DNA of 64,000 bases from an uncultured Bacteroides sp. (GCF_958445495.1 NZ_CAUCSQ010000002.1:124001-188000), one strand, 5' to 3'; shown: positions 17,225 to 26,362, counted from the first letter of the stretch. Program-made: numbers and translations. The notes: a model not told the origin generated them from the letters alone.

Positions 17225-18216
17225 AACTACCCGGTAAGATAGCGATAATGGGCGGAGGAAGCTGGGCTACAGCCATCGCAAAGATGTGTCTGGCGCAGGA
17301 AGACTCTATAAATTGGTATATGCGGCGGGATGACCGCATTACCGATTTTAAGAGGCTCGGACATAATCCGGCCTATTTGACAGGGGTGAAATTCGATACG
17401 AAGCGCATCAATTTCAGTTCCAATATCAATGATATTGTAAAAGAATCGGATACGCTGATTTTTGTCACTCCTTCTCCTTATCTGAAAGCGCATTTGAAGA
17501 AGTTGAAAACAAAGATTAAGGATAAGTTCATCATCACCGCTATCAAAGGAATCGTACCCGATGACAATGTGATTGTATCGGAATATTTTACCAAGGAGTA
17601 TGGGGTTCCACCCGAAAATATCGCCGTCTTGGCCGGTCCTTGCCACGCCGAGGAAGTGGCGCTGGAACGCCTTTCTTATCTGACTATCGCTTGTCCCGAC
17701 AAGGATAAGGCACGTATCTTCGCCCGCCGCCTGGGCAGCAGTTTCATCAAGACGTCCGTCAGCGACGATGTGGCAGGTATCGAATACAGTTCGGTCCTCA
17801 AAAATGTGTATGCCATCGCCGCCGGTATTTGCAGCGGCCTGAAATACGGCGATAATTTCCAGGCTGTATTGATATCCAACGCCATCCAGGAGATGAACCG
17901 TTTCCTGAATACGGTACATCCGCTGAACAGAAACGTGGACGAATCTGTTTATCTGGGTGACTTGCTGGTGACCGGTTATTCGAATTTCAGCCGCAACCGG
18001 ACGTTCGGGACGATGATTGGCAAAGGGTATTCGGTCAAAAGCGCGCAAATCGAGATGGAGATGATTGCCGAAGGTTACTACGGTACGAAATGTATCAAGG
18101 AAATCAACAAGCATCATCATGTCAACATGCCGATACTGGATGCTGTGTACAACATTCTTTATGAACGTATCTCACCGATGATTGAGATTAAGTTACTGAC
18201 GGATTCTTTCAGATAA
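17221..18216 (+). CDS. gpsA: NAD(P)H-dependent glycerol-3-phosphate dehydrogenase
   Basis: A 331-residue cytoplasmic enzyme that reduces dihydroxyacetone phosphate to sn-glycerol-3-phosphate for phospholipid synthesis. The N-terminal dinucleotide site is IMGGGSWATAIAKM (residues 9-22). The catalytic domain has AGPCHAEEVA near 140 and the lysine-bearing SVLKNVYAIAAGICSGLKYGDN near 190. It overlaps lysS by 4 bp and precedes pgi by 24 bp, so the three genes are probably one operon. Confidence 0.95.
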   Translation: MKLPGKIAIMGGGSWATAIAKMCLAQEDSINWYMRRDDRITDFKRLGHNPAYLTGVKFDTKRINFSSNINDIVKESDTLIFVTPSPYLKAHLKKLKTKIKDKFIITAIKGIVPDDNVIVSEYFTKEYGVPPENIAVLAGPCHAEEVALERLSYLTIACPDKDKARIFARRLGSSFIKTSVSDDVAGIEYSSVLKNVYAIAAGICSGLKYGDNFQAVLISNAIQEMNRFLNTVHPLNRNVDESVYLGDLLVTGYSNFSRNRTFGTMIGKGYSVKSAQIEMEMIAEGYYGTKCIKEINKHHHVNMPILDAVYNILYERISPMIEIKLLTDSFR

Positions 18217-18240
18217 TGATAACTCTAAATTTATAAAGAT

Positions 18241-19578
18241 ATGATTAGCTTGAACATTGAAAAGACTTTTGGATTTATCTCCAAAGAAAAGGTTTCCGCC
18301 TACGAAACCGAAGTAAAAGCCGCACAGGAAACGCTGGAAAAGGGAACTGGAAAAGGGAATGACTTTCTAGGCTGGCTTCATTTGCCTTCTTCTATCAGCA
18401 AAGAGCACCTGGCGGACCTGAACGCTACCGCACAAGTGTTGAGAGATAATTGCGAAGTGGTAATCATTGCCGGTATCGGCGGCAGTTATCTGGGTGCGCG
18501 TGCCGTGATTGAAGCGTTATCGAACAGTTTCACCTGGTTGCAGGAAAAGAAGGACGCTCCTGTCATGATTTATGCCGGACACAACATCAGCGAGGATTAT
18601 CTGTTCGAACTTACCGAATATCTGAAAGGTAAAAAATTCGGTGTCATCAATATTTCCAAATCGGGAACGACGACCGAAACGGCTCTTGCTTTCCGTCTGT
18701 TGAAAAAACAATGTGAGGACCAAAGGGGCAAAGAGACGGCGAAAAAGGTTATCGTGGCCGTAACGGATGCCAAGAAAGGCGCTGCACGTGTCACTGCCGA
18801 CAAGGAAGGATACAAAACTTTCATTATCCCCGACAATGTGGGCGGACGTTTCTCCGTACTGACTCCTGTGGGTCTGCTGCCGATTGCCGTAGCGGGATTC
18901 GATATTGAAAAGCTGGTTGCCGGCGCCGCCGATATGGAAAAGGCATGCGGGTCTAATGTTCCGTTTGCCGAGAACCCGGCTGCTGTTTACGCCGCTACCC
19001 GTAACGAGTTATACAGGAATGGAAAGAAAATCGAGATACTTGTCAATTTCTGCCCGAAACTGCATTATGTAAGCGAATGGTGGAAGCAACTTTACGGAGA
19101 GTCCGAAGGCAAGGATAACAAAGGTATCTTCCCGGCTTCGGTGGATTTCTCTACCGACCTCCACTCTATGGGACAATGGATTCAGGAAGGGGAACGTTCT
19201 ATCTTTGAAACTGTCATCTCACTGGATCAGGTGGCTCATAAACTGGAAGTTCCGTTTGACGAGGCTAACCTGGACGGCCTGAACTTCTTGGCCGGCAAAC
19301 GTGTGGACGAAGTGAACAAGATGGCTGAACTGGGCACGCAGTTGGCTCATGTAGACGGAGGCGTACCGAACATGCGTATCATTCTTCCGTCATTGGATGA
19401 GTACAATATCGGCGGATTACTGTATTTCTTTGAAAAGGCGTGCGGTATCAGCGGTTATCTGCTGGGGGTAAATCCTTTTAACCAACCGGGTGTAGAAGCA
19501 TACAAGAAGAATATGTTCGCCCTGCTGGACAAACCGGGGTATGAAGAAGAGGCGAAGGCTATCCGCGCAAGATTGTAA
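18241..19578 (+). CDS. pgi: Glucose-6-phosphate isomerase
   Basis: A 445-residue phosphoglucose isomerase interconverting glucose-6-phosphate and fructose-6-phosphate in glycolysis and gluconeogenesis. The shorter bacterial form is typical of Bacteroides and Firmicutes. The sugar-phosphate loop (GIGGSYLGARAVIEAL, near residue 79), SKSGTTTETALAFR near 140 and the C-terminal family segment are present. Third gene of the lysS-gpsA-pgi unit, followed by a terminator at 19732. Confidence 0.96.
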   Translation: MISLNIEKTFGFISKEKVSAYETEVKAAQETLEKGTGKGNDFLGWLHLPSSISKEHLADLNATAQVLRDNCEVVIIAGIGGSYLGARAVIEALSNSFTWLQEKKDAPVMIYAGHNISEDYLFELTEYLKGKKFGVINISKSGTTTETALAFRLLKKQCEDQRGKETAKKVIVAVTDAKKGAARVTADKEGYKTFIIPDNVGGRFSVLTPVGLLPIAVAGFDIEKLVAGAADMEKACGSNVPFAENPAAVYAATRNELYRNGKKIEILVNFCPKLHYVSEWWKQLYGESEGKDNKGIFPASVDFSTDLHSMGQWIQEGERSIFETVISLDQVAHKLEVPFDEANLDGLNFLAGKRVDEVNKMAELGTQLAHVDGGVPNMRIILPSLDEYNIGGLLYFFEKACGISGYLLGVNPFNQPGVEAYKKNMFALLDKPGYEEEAKAIRARL

Positions 19579-20076
19579 ATTCGTGCCTGGTATATTAAGA
19601 GGCTGTTTTTCACAGGCCTGTTTCCCTGTCAAGGAATAGGGATGTCCTGTTAAAATAAAAAGATGAAAGGGTGTGCCGGCACTAAACTGAGCACTCTGAA
19701 AAGTTACGGATTGTAACAAGTAAACGAAGAAAGAACTGTATCAAACTTGTTTTCGAGTAATGATACGGTTCTTTTTATGCTTGAAGGGGGTAATCAGAAA
19801 AACAGATGATAAAGATATAAAAATATCAGAAATTGAGCCGGCTCTAGGTTTTATTGAGTCGGATACGCTTAAAGAATATTGTCAAAGTTTTGAAAGGAGT
19901 GAACGAAATCGTCTTCATGTTTTTTTCTTTTTCAGAACTCGCTCAACAGATGCGGTTGAAGGAATCTCCCCAAATAAACGGCGAATAATCTTGCCGTACG
20001 CCATGTATGTTCACCGTTCATCATATATCATTTATTCATTTATACCTTCACTGCAAAGTTTCTCTCTTCCACCGTT
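19579..20076. other. Intergenic region after pgi
   Basis: About 500 bp between convergent genes. It holds the hairpin at 19732-19776. A plus-strand frame from 19760 to 20164 begins inside that hairpin and ends inside the convergent lipoprotein gene; its first 45 residues have a protein-like composition but no family I recognise, so I leave it uncalled. Nothing else is supported. Confidence 0.6.
19732..19776 (+). terminator. Rho-independent terminator of lysS-gpsA-pgi
   Basis: AGAACTGTATCA pairs with TGATACGGTTCT (12 bp, one G-U) around a 17-nt loop and is followed by a run of T. Confidence 0.75.
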
Positions 20077-20589
20077 TTACCGTTCATCGTCTTTTTCTTC
20101 CTTTTTGGTTTTCAAGCCGATTTCTTCCTGTGCGCCCTCACACTCGGCTTTGGAAGAGAGATAGAAAGCTAATTTCACGTCACCGTTTTGGTCGATGTTT
20201 CTGATGGTGGCCCTTACCAGAATCCGGGTTTGGGTCACTCCGTCTTTAAACCGCAACTGGCCGTCTTCCTCATTCGTCAGGTTTCCTTCGGTAGACACTT
20301 CTGTCTTTTCATAAACAAGCTCGGTAAGCACTTCATCGTCATTCTGAAGCTTAAAAGTCTTGAGTTCGGCTCCGTTCCCGTCTAAGAGTAAGAAAGCGTC
20401 CACTTTATCACCGACTTTCAAGGCCGGCAGGCTCTCCATCCGATTGGCGTAGTCTTCTCCTTTGAAATCTTCACCGGACGGCTCTGTATTCACATACAAT
20501 CTTTCAATCATGATGACAGGGCTCTCCCCGTTATTATCAGAACAAGCGCCTAAAAACAATGGCAGCAGAAACAATACTCTCTTTTTCAT
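20077..20589 (-). CDS. Small lipoprotein of unknown function
   Basis: A 170-residue predicted lipoprotein. The start at 20589 gives MKKRVLFLLPLFLGAC, a clear lipobox; the frame is open 25 codons further but the promoter at 20615 lies within that part, so the upstream start is ruled out. The mature part is acidic and rich in Glu, Asp and Lys, with predicted beta-strands (AFLLLDGNGAELKTFKLQ, TQTRILVRATIRNI) and a highly charged C-terminus. I do not recognise a family. It stands alone on the minus strand, convergent with pgi. Confidence 0.75.
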   Translation of the reverse strand: MKKRVLFLLPLFLGACSDNNGESPVIMIERLYVNTEPSGEDFKGEDYANRMESLPALKVGDKVDAFLLLDGNGAELKTFKLQNDDEVLTELVYEKTEVSTEGNLTNEEDGQLRFKDGVTQTRILVRATIRNIDQNGDVKLAFYLSSKAECEGAQEEIGLKTKKEEKDDER

Positions 20590-20614
20590 GCTATCGACAA
20601 GTTTTATGATGCTG

Positions 20615-20622
20615 CAAAAATA
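20615..20622 (-). promoter_or_regulatory. Bacteroides -7 box for the small lipoprotein
   Basis: Reads TATTTTTG on the minus strand, 26 bp before the start. It fixes the start choice of that gene. Confidence 0.55.
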
Positions 20623-20722
20623 CATATAATCTTCTAAATGACAAATAATTGGATGCTTAATCATTCAAAAGCTTTACTTACAACTATCTGCAGGTTTTAT
20701 CCTATCTCTCATTTTTTATCGT

Positions 20723-20730
20723 TATCTTTG
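20723..20730 (+). promoter_or_regulatory. Bacteroides -7 box for the 20783 lipoprotein (and possibly HAD-fkp)
   Basis: TATCTTTG, 53 bp before the ATG at 20783. No separate -7 box is evident before the next two genes, so this promoter may drive all three. Confidence 0.5.
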
Positions 20731-20782
20731 CGAGAGTATATATCTCAGACTGAAAATATTAAACGTTTAAATAGATAATGGA

Positions 20783-21595
20783 ATGGTGCAAAGTTTATTA
20801 AGAAAATCTGCCGGCCTCATGCTGCTGTTATGCAGCTTATCGCTGTTGACCGTTTTGACAAGCGGTTGCCAGGAGGCGAAATTAAAGGCTGTAATTAAAA
20901 TCGCAAACAAACAGTGTCCACTAGATATGGGTGAAGCCGGCAAGATTACCAGCATTGTCTATGACGGGGAAAATGTGGTGTACAGCTTTCATGTCAATGA
21001 AAAGATTACCGATATCGAAATCCTGAGAAACAATCCGGAAAGTATGAAGTTGTCTATGGAAACCATGTTCCGGAACCCTGCCCCGGACGTGAAAAAGATG
21101 CTTGACCTGATGGTTGAATGCAACGCGGGGCTGCAAATGATTTTCATAGGGCAGGACCCGGAAAACAGAACGACTTGCGAACTGACGGCTGCGGAAATCA
21201 AGAAGGTTCTCAATACGGATACGGACGTTGCGGAAAGTAACCGGGCAAAGCTGGAATCACAGATTAAAATGGCGAATCTGCAATTTCCGATGAAAGCCAG
21301 CGAAGATATCACGATTGAGAAGATGGAGCTCAGCGATGAGTCGGTAATCTATATATGCCGCGTTGACGAAAACTTATCCGATATCGGCTTGATTAAAGAA
21401 AATGCGGCAACGGTGAAACAGAATATCATATCGGAACTGTCCAAACAGACCGACCCGGCTACCCGGCTGTTTATCCAAACATGCATCAACTGTAACAAAA
21501 ACATAGCGTACAGATACATCGGAAATAAATCCGGCGTTCAATATGATATGGTAATCACTACGCCCGAATTGAATGAAATGATAACCAAAAAATAA
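20783..21595 (+). CDS. Lipoprotein with two tandem homologous domains, function unknown
   Basis: A 270-residue predicted lipoprotein with a signal peptide ending VLTSGC at about residue 29. The mature protein appears to be an internal duplication. Residues about 33-150 contain LKAVIKIANKQCPLDMGEAG ... VVYSFHVNEKITDIEILRNN, and residues about 158-270 contain LESQIKMANLQFPMKASED ... VIYICRVDENLSDIGLIKEN; both halves end with a helix plus a Cys-containing segment and an isoleucine-rich strand. I recognise no family. It lies 31 bp upstream of the HAD phosphatase gene, so co-transcription with HAD-fkp is possible. Confidence 0.75.
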   Translation: MVQSLLRKSAGLMLLLCSLSLLTVLTSGCQEAKLKAVIKIANKQCPLDMGEAGKITSIVYDGENVVYSFHVNEKITDIEILRNNPESMKLSMETMFRNPAPDVKKMLDLMVECNAGLQMIFIGQDPENRTTCELTAAEIKKVLNTDTDVAESNRAKLESQIKMANLQFPMKASEDITIEKMELSDESVIYICRVDENLSDIGLIKENAATVKQNIISELSKQTDPATRLFIQTCINCNKNIAYRYIGNKSGVQYDMVITTPELNEMITKK

Positions 21596-21626
21596 CAGAC
21601 TGTAAAGATTTTGCTATTTACAAAGT

Positions 21627-22301
21627 ATGAAGAAGAAATTGAAAGCCGTCCTTTTCGATATGGACGGCGTGCTTTTTAACTCTATGCCTTATCATTCGGA
21701 AGCCTGGCACAAGGTTATGGAATCGCACGGACTCACCCTCAGCCGTGAAGAGGCGTATATGCATGAAGGACGGACGGGGGCCGCTACTATCAATATCGTA
21801 TTTCAACGTGAACTGGGGAGAGAGGCTACGCCGGAAGAAATTGAAAGCATATACCAAGAGAAAAGTATTTTGTTCAATTCTTATGCGGAAGCGGAACGCA
21901 TGCCCGGAACATGGGAGTTGTTGCAGAAAATAAAAAGTGAAGGACTGGTTCCGATGGTGGTGACCGGTTCCGGACAACTGTCATTGCTGGAAAGGCTGGA
22001 ACATAATTTTCCGGGGATGTTTCATAAGGAGTTAATGGTTACGGCATTTGACGTGAAATACGGGAAACCGAACCCGGAGCCTTATTTAATGGCACTGAAA
22101 AAAGGAGGGTTGAAAGCCGGCGAGGCTGTTGTAATTGAAAATGCTCCTCTGGGTGTGGAAGCCGGACATAAGGCGGGTATCTTCACAATCGCGGTAAACA
22201 CAGGTCCGCTGGACGGGCAGGTATTGCTGGATTCCGGAGCTGACTTGCTGTTGCCATCCATGCAAGCTCTTTGCGATGCTTGGGACGAACTTGATTTATA
22301 A
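21627..22301 (+). CDS. HAD-superfamily sugar-phosphate phosphatase / phosphoglucomutase-like
   Basis: A 224-residue cytoplasmic HAD hydrolase of the beta-phosphoglucomutase-like subfamily. Motif I FDMDGVLFNS (residues 10-19) carries the nucleophilic Asp and the acid/base Asp; motif II VVTGSG is near 112; motif III and IV are KYGKPNPEPYL near 147 and VIENAPLGVEAG near 170. It lies 27 bp upstream of fkp on the same strand. A role in releasing or recycling sugar phosphates in fucose salvage is an inference from position only. Confidence 0.85.
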   Translation: MKKKLKAVLFDMDGVLFNSMPYHSEAWHKVMESHGLTLSREEAYMHEGRTGAATINIVFQRELGREATPEEIESIYQEKSILFNSYAEAERMPGTWELLQKIKSEGLVPMVVTGSGQLSLLERLEHNFPGMFHKELMVTAFDVKYGKPNPEPYLMALKKGGLKAGEAVVIENAPLGVEAGHKAGIFTIAVNTGPLDGQVLLDSGADLLLPSMQALCDAWDELDL

Positions 22302-22328
22302 TATCTCTAACAAAACGACGATTCCGAC

Positions 22329-25184
22329 ATGCAGAAATTATTATCTTTACCGCCCAATCTGATTCACTGTTTTCATGAATTGGAAGGAGTTGACCATAAC
22401 GAATGGTTTTGTACATCAGACCCCGCAGACTGCAAGCTGGGTTCCGGGGGCGGAACGACTTGGCTATTGCAATCCTGCCACCGGGCATCTGCACCTCAAT
22501 CTTCATTCAGCGAGTGGATAGGACGCGAGAAAAGAATTTTGCTTCATGCGGGAGGACAAAGCCGTCGTTTACCGAGTTACGGGCCTTCCGGCAAGATACT
22601 GACTCCCATTCCCGTATTCAGTTGGGAAAGGGGGCAGAAACTGGGTCAGAATTTATTATCCCTGCAACTTCCGCTGTATGAAAGAATTATGCGGCAAGCT
22701 CCGGAAGGACTGAATACGTTGATTGCCAGCGGAGATGTTTATATCCGTTCGGAAAAACCTCTGCAGGATATTCCCGAAGTGGATGTCGTATGTTACGGTT
22801 TATGGGTAAATCCTTCACTGGCTACTCATCACGGGGTGTTCGTCTCCGACCGGAAAAGTCCGGAGGTACTTGATTTCATGTTACAAAAACCATCTTTGGA
22901 GGAACTGGAGGCATTATCCAAGACGCATCTTTTCCTGATGGATATCGGTATCTGGATTTTAAGTGACCGCGCCATAGAGGTGTTAATGAAACGTTCGTTC
23001 AAGGAAGGTACGAAGAATATCGGATATTATGATTTGTATTCCGATTACGGCCGGGCTTTGGGTGCACACCCGCAAACGGAGGATGAGGAAGTAAACCGGT
23101 TATCCGTAGCCATATTGCCGTTACCCGGCGGAGAGTTTTACCATTACGGGACAAGCCGTGAACTGATTTCTTCGACTTTAGCCATACAAGACAAAGTACG
23201 CGACCAAAGAAGAATCATGCACAGGAAGGTGAAACCGGACCCGGCTATTTTCATTCAGAACTCCGTCACGCAGGTCGCCTTGTCTGCCGGCAATGCCAGC
23301 CTGTGGATTGAAAACAGCCATATAGGTAAAGGTTGGAAGCTGGGGTCTCGCCAGATAATCACAGGAATCCCCGAAAATCAATGGGAGATAAATTTGCCGT
23401 CCGGCATTTGCATCGATGTGATTCCTTGGGGAGATAAGGCATTCGTAGCGCGTCCTTACGGAATGGACGACTTGTTTAAAGGGGCGTTGGAAGAGGAAAC
23501 GACGACTTTTCTCAATGTTCCTTTTTCCCGATGGATGGAAGAAAGGGGGATAGACCCGGAAGACATGAAAGGAGGAGGTACGGACGATTTGCAGTCGGCC
23601 GCTCTCTTCCCGATTACGGACGACATCGGGGAGTTGGGCATCTTGATACGATGGATGGTATCCGAACCGTTGCTAAAAGAAGGAAAAACGCTCTGGCTAA
23701 AAGCCCGGAAAGTTTCCGCCGACGGGATATCGGCAAATGCCAACCTGAAACGCCTTTATGCCCAACGTGGCGCTTATCGCCGGAATAACTGGCAAAGTCT
23801 CGCCGCCAATTATGAGAAAAGCGTCTTTTACCAACTGGACTTGCAAGATGCCGCCAACGAATTTGTACGTTTCAACTTGGATTTTCCCGATATTCTGGAA
23901 AAAGACGCCGCTCCTATGATGCGTATCCATAACCGGATGCTTCGGGGACGTATCATGAAGTTGCAGGGAAACAGCAATTACAAGGATGAAGAGCAGGCTG
24001 CATTCGAGCTTCTCCGCGACGGATTGTTAGAGGCGATGCCTAAGCGGAGAAACTATCCGAGATTGGATGTATATTCGGACCAAATCGTATGGGGACGAAG
24101 CCCTGTGCGCATAGATTTGGCCGGAGGATGGACGGACACGCCCCCCTACTCCCTGTATTCCGGTGGAAGCGTAGTCAATCTGGCTATCGAACTGAACGGA
24201 CAGCCTCCTCTGCAGGTATATGTGAAACCATGCAGGGAATATCATATCGTGCTCCGCTCCATCGATATGGGGGCTATGGAAATTATAGAGAGTTATGAAG
24301 AGTTGCACGATTACAAAAAAATAGGTTCTCCTTTTTCCATTCCCAAGGCAGCGCTTGCTTTAGCGGGATTTTCACCGGTATTCTCTGCCGAGTCCCACTC
24401 TTCACTGAAAGAACACTTGACGGCTTTCGGTTCGGGACTTGAAATCACGTTACTGGCAGCCATTCCGGCAGGTTCCGGATTGGGAACGAGTTCTATCCTG
24501 GCTTCTACCGTACTCGGAGCCATCAATGATTTCTGCGGTCTCGCATGGGACAAGAATGACATTTGCAGTTATACATTGGTGTTGGAACAACTGCTCACTA
24601 CGGGTGGCGGGTGGCAGGACCAGTATGGCGGTGTCTTTTCCGGTGTCAAGTTGCTCCAATCCGAAGCAGGATTCAACCAGCATCCTTTGGTACGCTGGCT
24701 GCCCGACCAACTGTTCATACATCCCGACTATCGTGATTGCCATCTTCTTTATTATACGGGAATCACCCGTACAGCTAAAGGGATATTGGCTGAAATCGTC
24801 AGTTCCATGTTTCTCAATTCCGGTCCGCACCTCAGCTTGTTGGCCGAGATGAAAGCTCATGCAACAGATATGAGCGAGGCTATCCTGCGAAGTGACTTCG
24901 GGAATTTCGGGCATCTGATTAATAAGACTTGGGCACAAAACCAATCATTGGACAACGGAACGAATCCTCCGGCAGTGGCCGCCATCATTGAAAAGATAAA
25001 AGATTATGCATTGGGTTGCAAATTACCCGGCGCAGGCGGCGGAGGCTATTTATATATAGTAGCCAAGGACCCGCAGGCCGCTGTAAAAATCCGCCGGACA
25101 TTAACTGAACAGGCTCCTAACCCCCGCGCCCGTTTCGTAGAAATGACACTCTCCGACAAAGGGTTACAGATTTCACGAAGTTAA
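22329..25184 (+). CDS. fkp: Bifunctional L-fucokinase / L-fucose-1-phosphate guanylyltransferase
   Basis: A 951-residue enzyme very close in length to Fkp of Bacteroides fragilis (949). The N-terminal half (about 1-430) is the GDP-fucose pyrophosphorylase domain, with the nucleotide site LLHAGGQSRRLPSYGPSGK near residue 71 and a C-terminal beta-helix-like part. The C-terminal part (about 580-951) is a GHMP kinase with VRIDLAGGWTDTPPYS near 594, IPAGSGLGTSSILAST near 715 and CKLPGAGGGGYLYIV near 897. It converts L-fucose and GTP to GDP-fucose, used to decorate capsule and surface glycoproteins with host-derived fucose. Confidence 0.96.
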   Translation: MQKLLSLPPNLIHCFHELEGVDHNEWFCTSDPADCKLGSGGGTTWLLQSCHRASAPQSSFSEWIGREKRILLHAGGQSRRLPSYGPSGKILTPIPVFSWERGQKLGQNLLSLQLPLYERIMRQAPEGLNTLIASGDVYIRSEKPLQDIPEVDVVCYGLWVNPSLATHHGVFVSDRKSPEVLDFMLQKPSLEELEALSKTHLFLMDIGIWILSDRAIEVLMKRSFKEGTKNIGYYDLYSDYGRALGAHPQTEDEEVNRLSVAILPLPGGEFYHYGTSRELISSTLAIQDKVRDQRRIMHRKVKPDPAIFIQNSVTQVALSAGNASLWIENSHIGKGWKLGSRQIITGIPENQWEINLPSGICIDVIPWGDKAFVARPYGMDDLFKGALEEETTTFLNVPFSRWMEERGIDPEDMKGGGTDDLQSAALFPITDDIGELGILIRWMVSEPLLKEGKTLWLKARKVSADGISANANLKRLYAQRGAYRRNNWQSLAANYEKSVFYQLDLQDAANEFVRFNLDFPDILEKDAAPMMRIHNRMLRGRIMKLQGNSNYKDEEQAAFELLRDGLLEAMPKRRNYPRLDVYSDQIVWGRSPVRIDLAGGWTDTPPYSLYSGGSVVNLAIELNGQPPLQVYVKPCREYHIVLRSIDMGAMEIIESYEELHDYKKIGSPFSIPKAALALAGFSPVFSAESHSSLKEHLTAFGSGLEITLLAAIPAGSGLGTSSILASTVLGAINDFCGLAWDKNDICSYTLVLEQLLTTGGGWQDQYGGVFSGVKLLQSEAGFNQHPLVRWLPDQLFIHPDYRDCHLLYYTGITRTAKGILAEIVSSMFLNSGPHLSLLAEMKAHATDMSEAILRSDFGNFGHLINKTWAQNQSLDNGTNPPAVAAIIEKIKDYALGCKLPGAGGGGYLYIVAKDPQAAVKIRRTLTEQAPNPRARFVEMTLSDKGLQISRS

Positions 25185-25194
25185 GAAATAAAAA

Positions 25195-25280
25195 GACTGT
25201 ATCGGAAATAAAAACAAACACCGTTCCGCCCGCTCATCTCCAAAAAACTTTTCCGGCAAGAAAACATTTCCGATACGGTC
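25195..25280 (+). terminator. Long-stem inverted repeat after fkp
   Basis: GACTGTATCGGAAAT at 25195-25209 pairs with ATTTCCGATACGGTC at 25266-25280 (15 bp, one G-U) around a 56-nt loop. Its place just after fkp suggests transcript end processing, though no T-run follows the right arm. Confidence 0.45.
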
Positions 25281-25312
25281 ATTATCATACTTGTGCTTTA
25301 TAAAGCTGTTAC

Positions 25313-25423
25313 TCACATATTAGTACCCGCAACTATTGTAAAGTAAATCAAAATTATTATCAAAACAATAGCCCCTGTAACCAGTATAAGACCTGACTGT
25401 TTGCTTTTTTTCGGATCTTCCAT
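25313..25423 (-). CDS. 36-residue single-pass membrane protein
   Basis: A short minus-strand gene: ATG at 25421-25423, TGA at 25313-25315. The peptide has a polar, Lys-rich N-terminus (MEDPKKSKQSG) followed by one strongly hydrophobic helix of about 20 residues (LILVTGAIVLIIILIYFTIV) and a 4-residue tail. This is the layout of genuine small membrane proteins with the N-terminus in the cytoplasm. A good Bacteroides -7 box lies about 106 bp upstream. The function is unknown. Its reality rests on the clean charge and hydrophobicity pattern and the promoter, not on homology. Confidence 0.6.
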   Translation of the reverse strand: MEDPKKSKQSGLILVTGAIVLIIILIYFTIVAGTNM

Positions 25424-25528
25424 AACAATAATATTTATAGCATGCATATAATATACTTCCAAATGTCCACTTGCATAAACGGGGAACACACTATCCTTAC
25501 TATTAGACTACTATTTATTTACACAGCA

Positions 25529-25536
25529 CAAAGTTA
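25529..25536 (-). promoter_or_regulatory. Bacteroides -7 box for the 36-residue membrane protein
   Basis: Reads TAACTTTG on the minus strand. It implies a leader of about 100 nt before the small ORF. Confidence 0.45.
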
Positions 25537-25778
25537 TAGTTTTCTTTGAATTTATGACTATTTAAAACAACTTTTCTTAATTATAAAGCAAATTATACAA
25601 CTAATGGTAATATTGTAAAGTTTATCCGGCAAGAAACGAAGAACCGGATATTGAATAACGAACATTCGGTTTTACACTGGCAGGCAATTTTAACTTCAAT
25701 ACCAAACGGTCGTTTTTTCTTTCAGCCGCCATGCATTATTCCCGCCTCAGAAGTTCAGTTCCGCATTACGGCAGAGTA

Positions 25779-25860
25779 AATTTCTTTGTTTGCCTCATCG
25801 GACTTCTGTCCTGATTATTAGCTTTTTTATCTGTCGATTTGGGGGTAACAACAGGTTAAC
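25779..25860 (-). pseudogene. Relic of a tyrosine integrase 5' end
   Basis: This segment aligns by eye with the start region of the truncated integrase at 26317-26398. They share the upstream sequence around GTTAACCTGTTGTTAC (GTTGACCTATTGTTGAC in the other copy) and the first codons around AATCAGGACAGAAGTCC (AATCAAGGCAGAAGTCC in the other). The ATG of the other copy is lost here and no reading frame persists beyond about 15 codons. It is the leftover 5' end of a second, related integrase in the same orientation. Confidence 0.6.
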
Positions 25861-25891
25861 GAAAAGGCACATCGAGTAAGATTCAGCAGGA

Positions 25892-26362
25892 TTAAACAAG
25901 ATATACTTTGAAACCATTTAGAAGTTGAGAGGTCACTTCATCTGTCTTCAAATGTTCCTTGCCTAAGTAGCTCATGAAGGAATTGAGGGCAGACTGATAG
26001 TTCTTCTGTCCTTTTATGCTTGTCGTCTCCAACCATTCCTTGCAGAACTGAATGAAGTCTATAGGCTGAGTTCGTGTACATTCCGCTTTTAGATACTCCA
26101 ATATATCATCCAAAGTGTAGTGATTTACTTCCAGTTGGAGTTTAGCACACTTCTCTTGATAAGTATGGATTAGCTTGTCCACCTCTCTCTTTACGGTAGT
26201 ACCTTCCTTTAATTTCAAGGACTTGGTTAAATCCTTAGAGGTTACAAACAGACTGCTTGATAGCCTTTTAACCTTTCTGTCCTGTGTAAATCTTACTTTG
26301 ACGTTGTAAGTTCCGTCACTTCTTTGTTTGTCCCTTTGGACTTCTGCCTTGATTGTCAGCAT
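25892..26362 (-). pseudogene. Truncated tyrosine recombinase (N-terminal part only)
   Basis: A 156-residue frame equivalent to the N-terminal arm-binding and core-binding (SAM-like) domains of Bacteroides phage or ICE integrases: MLTIKAEVQRDKQRSDGTYNV at the start, a coiled-coil linker near 75-100, and FIQFCKEWLE ... YQSALNSFMSYLG near 103-135. Family members are about 400 residues; the whole catalytic domain with its R-H-R-Y residues is missing. The frame ends right after FKVYLV, where the sequence passes into the upstream region of a second integrase relic. It lies 142 bp from tRNA-Arg, the likely former integration site. Confidence 0.85.

Larger units (their letters stand above)
25185..25891. 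other. Intergenic region between fkp and the truncated integrase
   Basis: This 707-bp stretch holds the inverted repeat at 25195-25280, a 36-codon membrane-protein gene on the minus strand (25313-25423) with its own promoter, a 7-bp hairpin TATCCGG / CCGGATA at about 25622-25650, and a decayed integrase 5' end at 25779-25860. Confidence 0.7.

Noticed and set aside
19760..20164. A 134-codon plus-strand frame after pgi
   Set aside because: It starts inside the pgi terminator hairpin and ends inside the convergent lipoprotein gene. Part of it may be a decayed gene, but there is no recognisable domain or start signal.
25195..25280. Insertion-sequence ends
   Set aside because: The inverted repeat is only 15 bp and encloses 56 nt without a transposase. 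It is better explained as an RNA hairpin after fkp.
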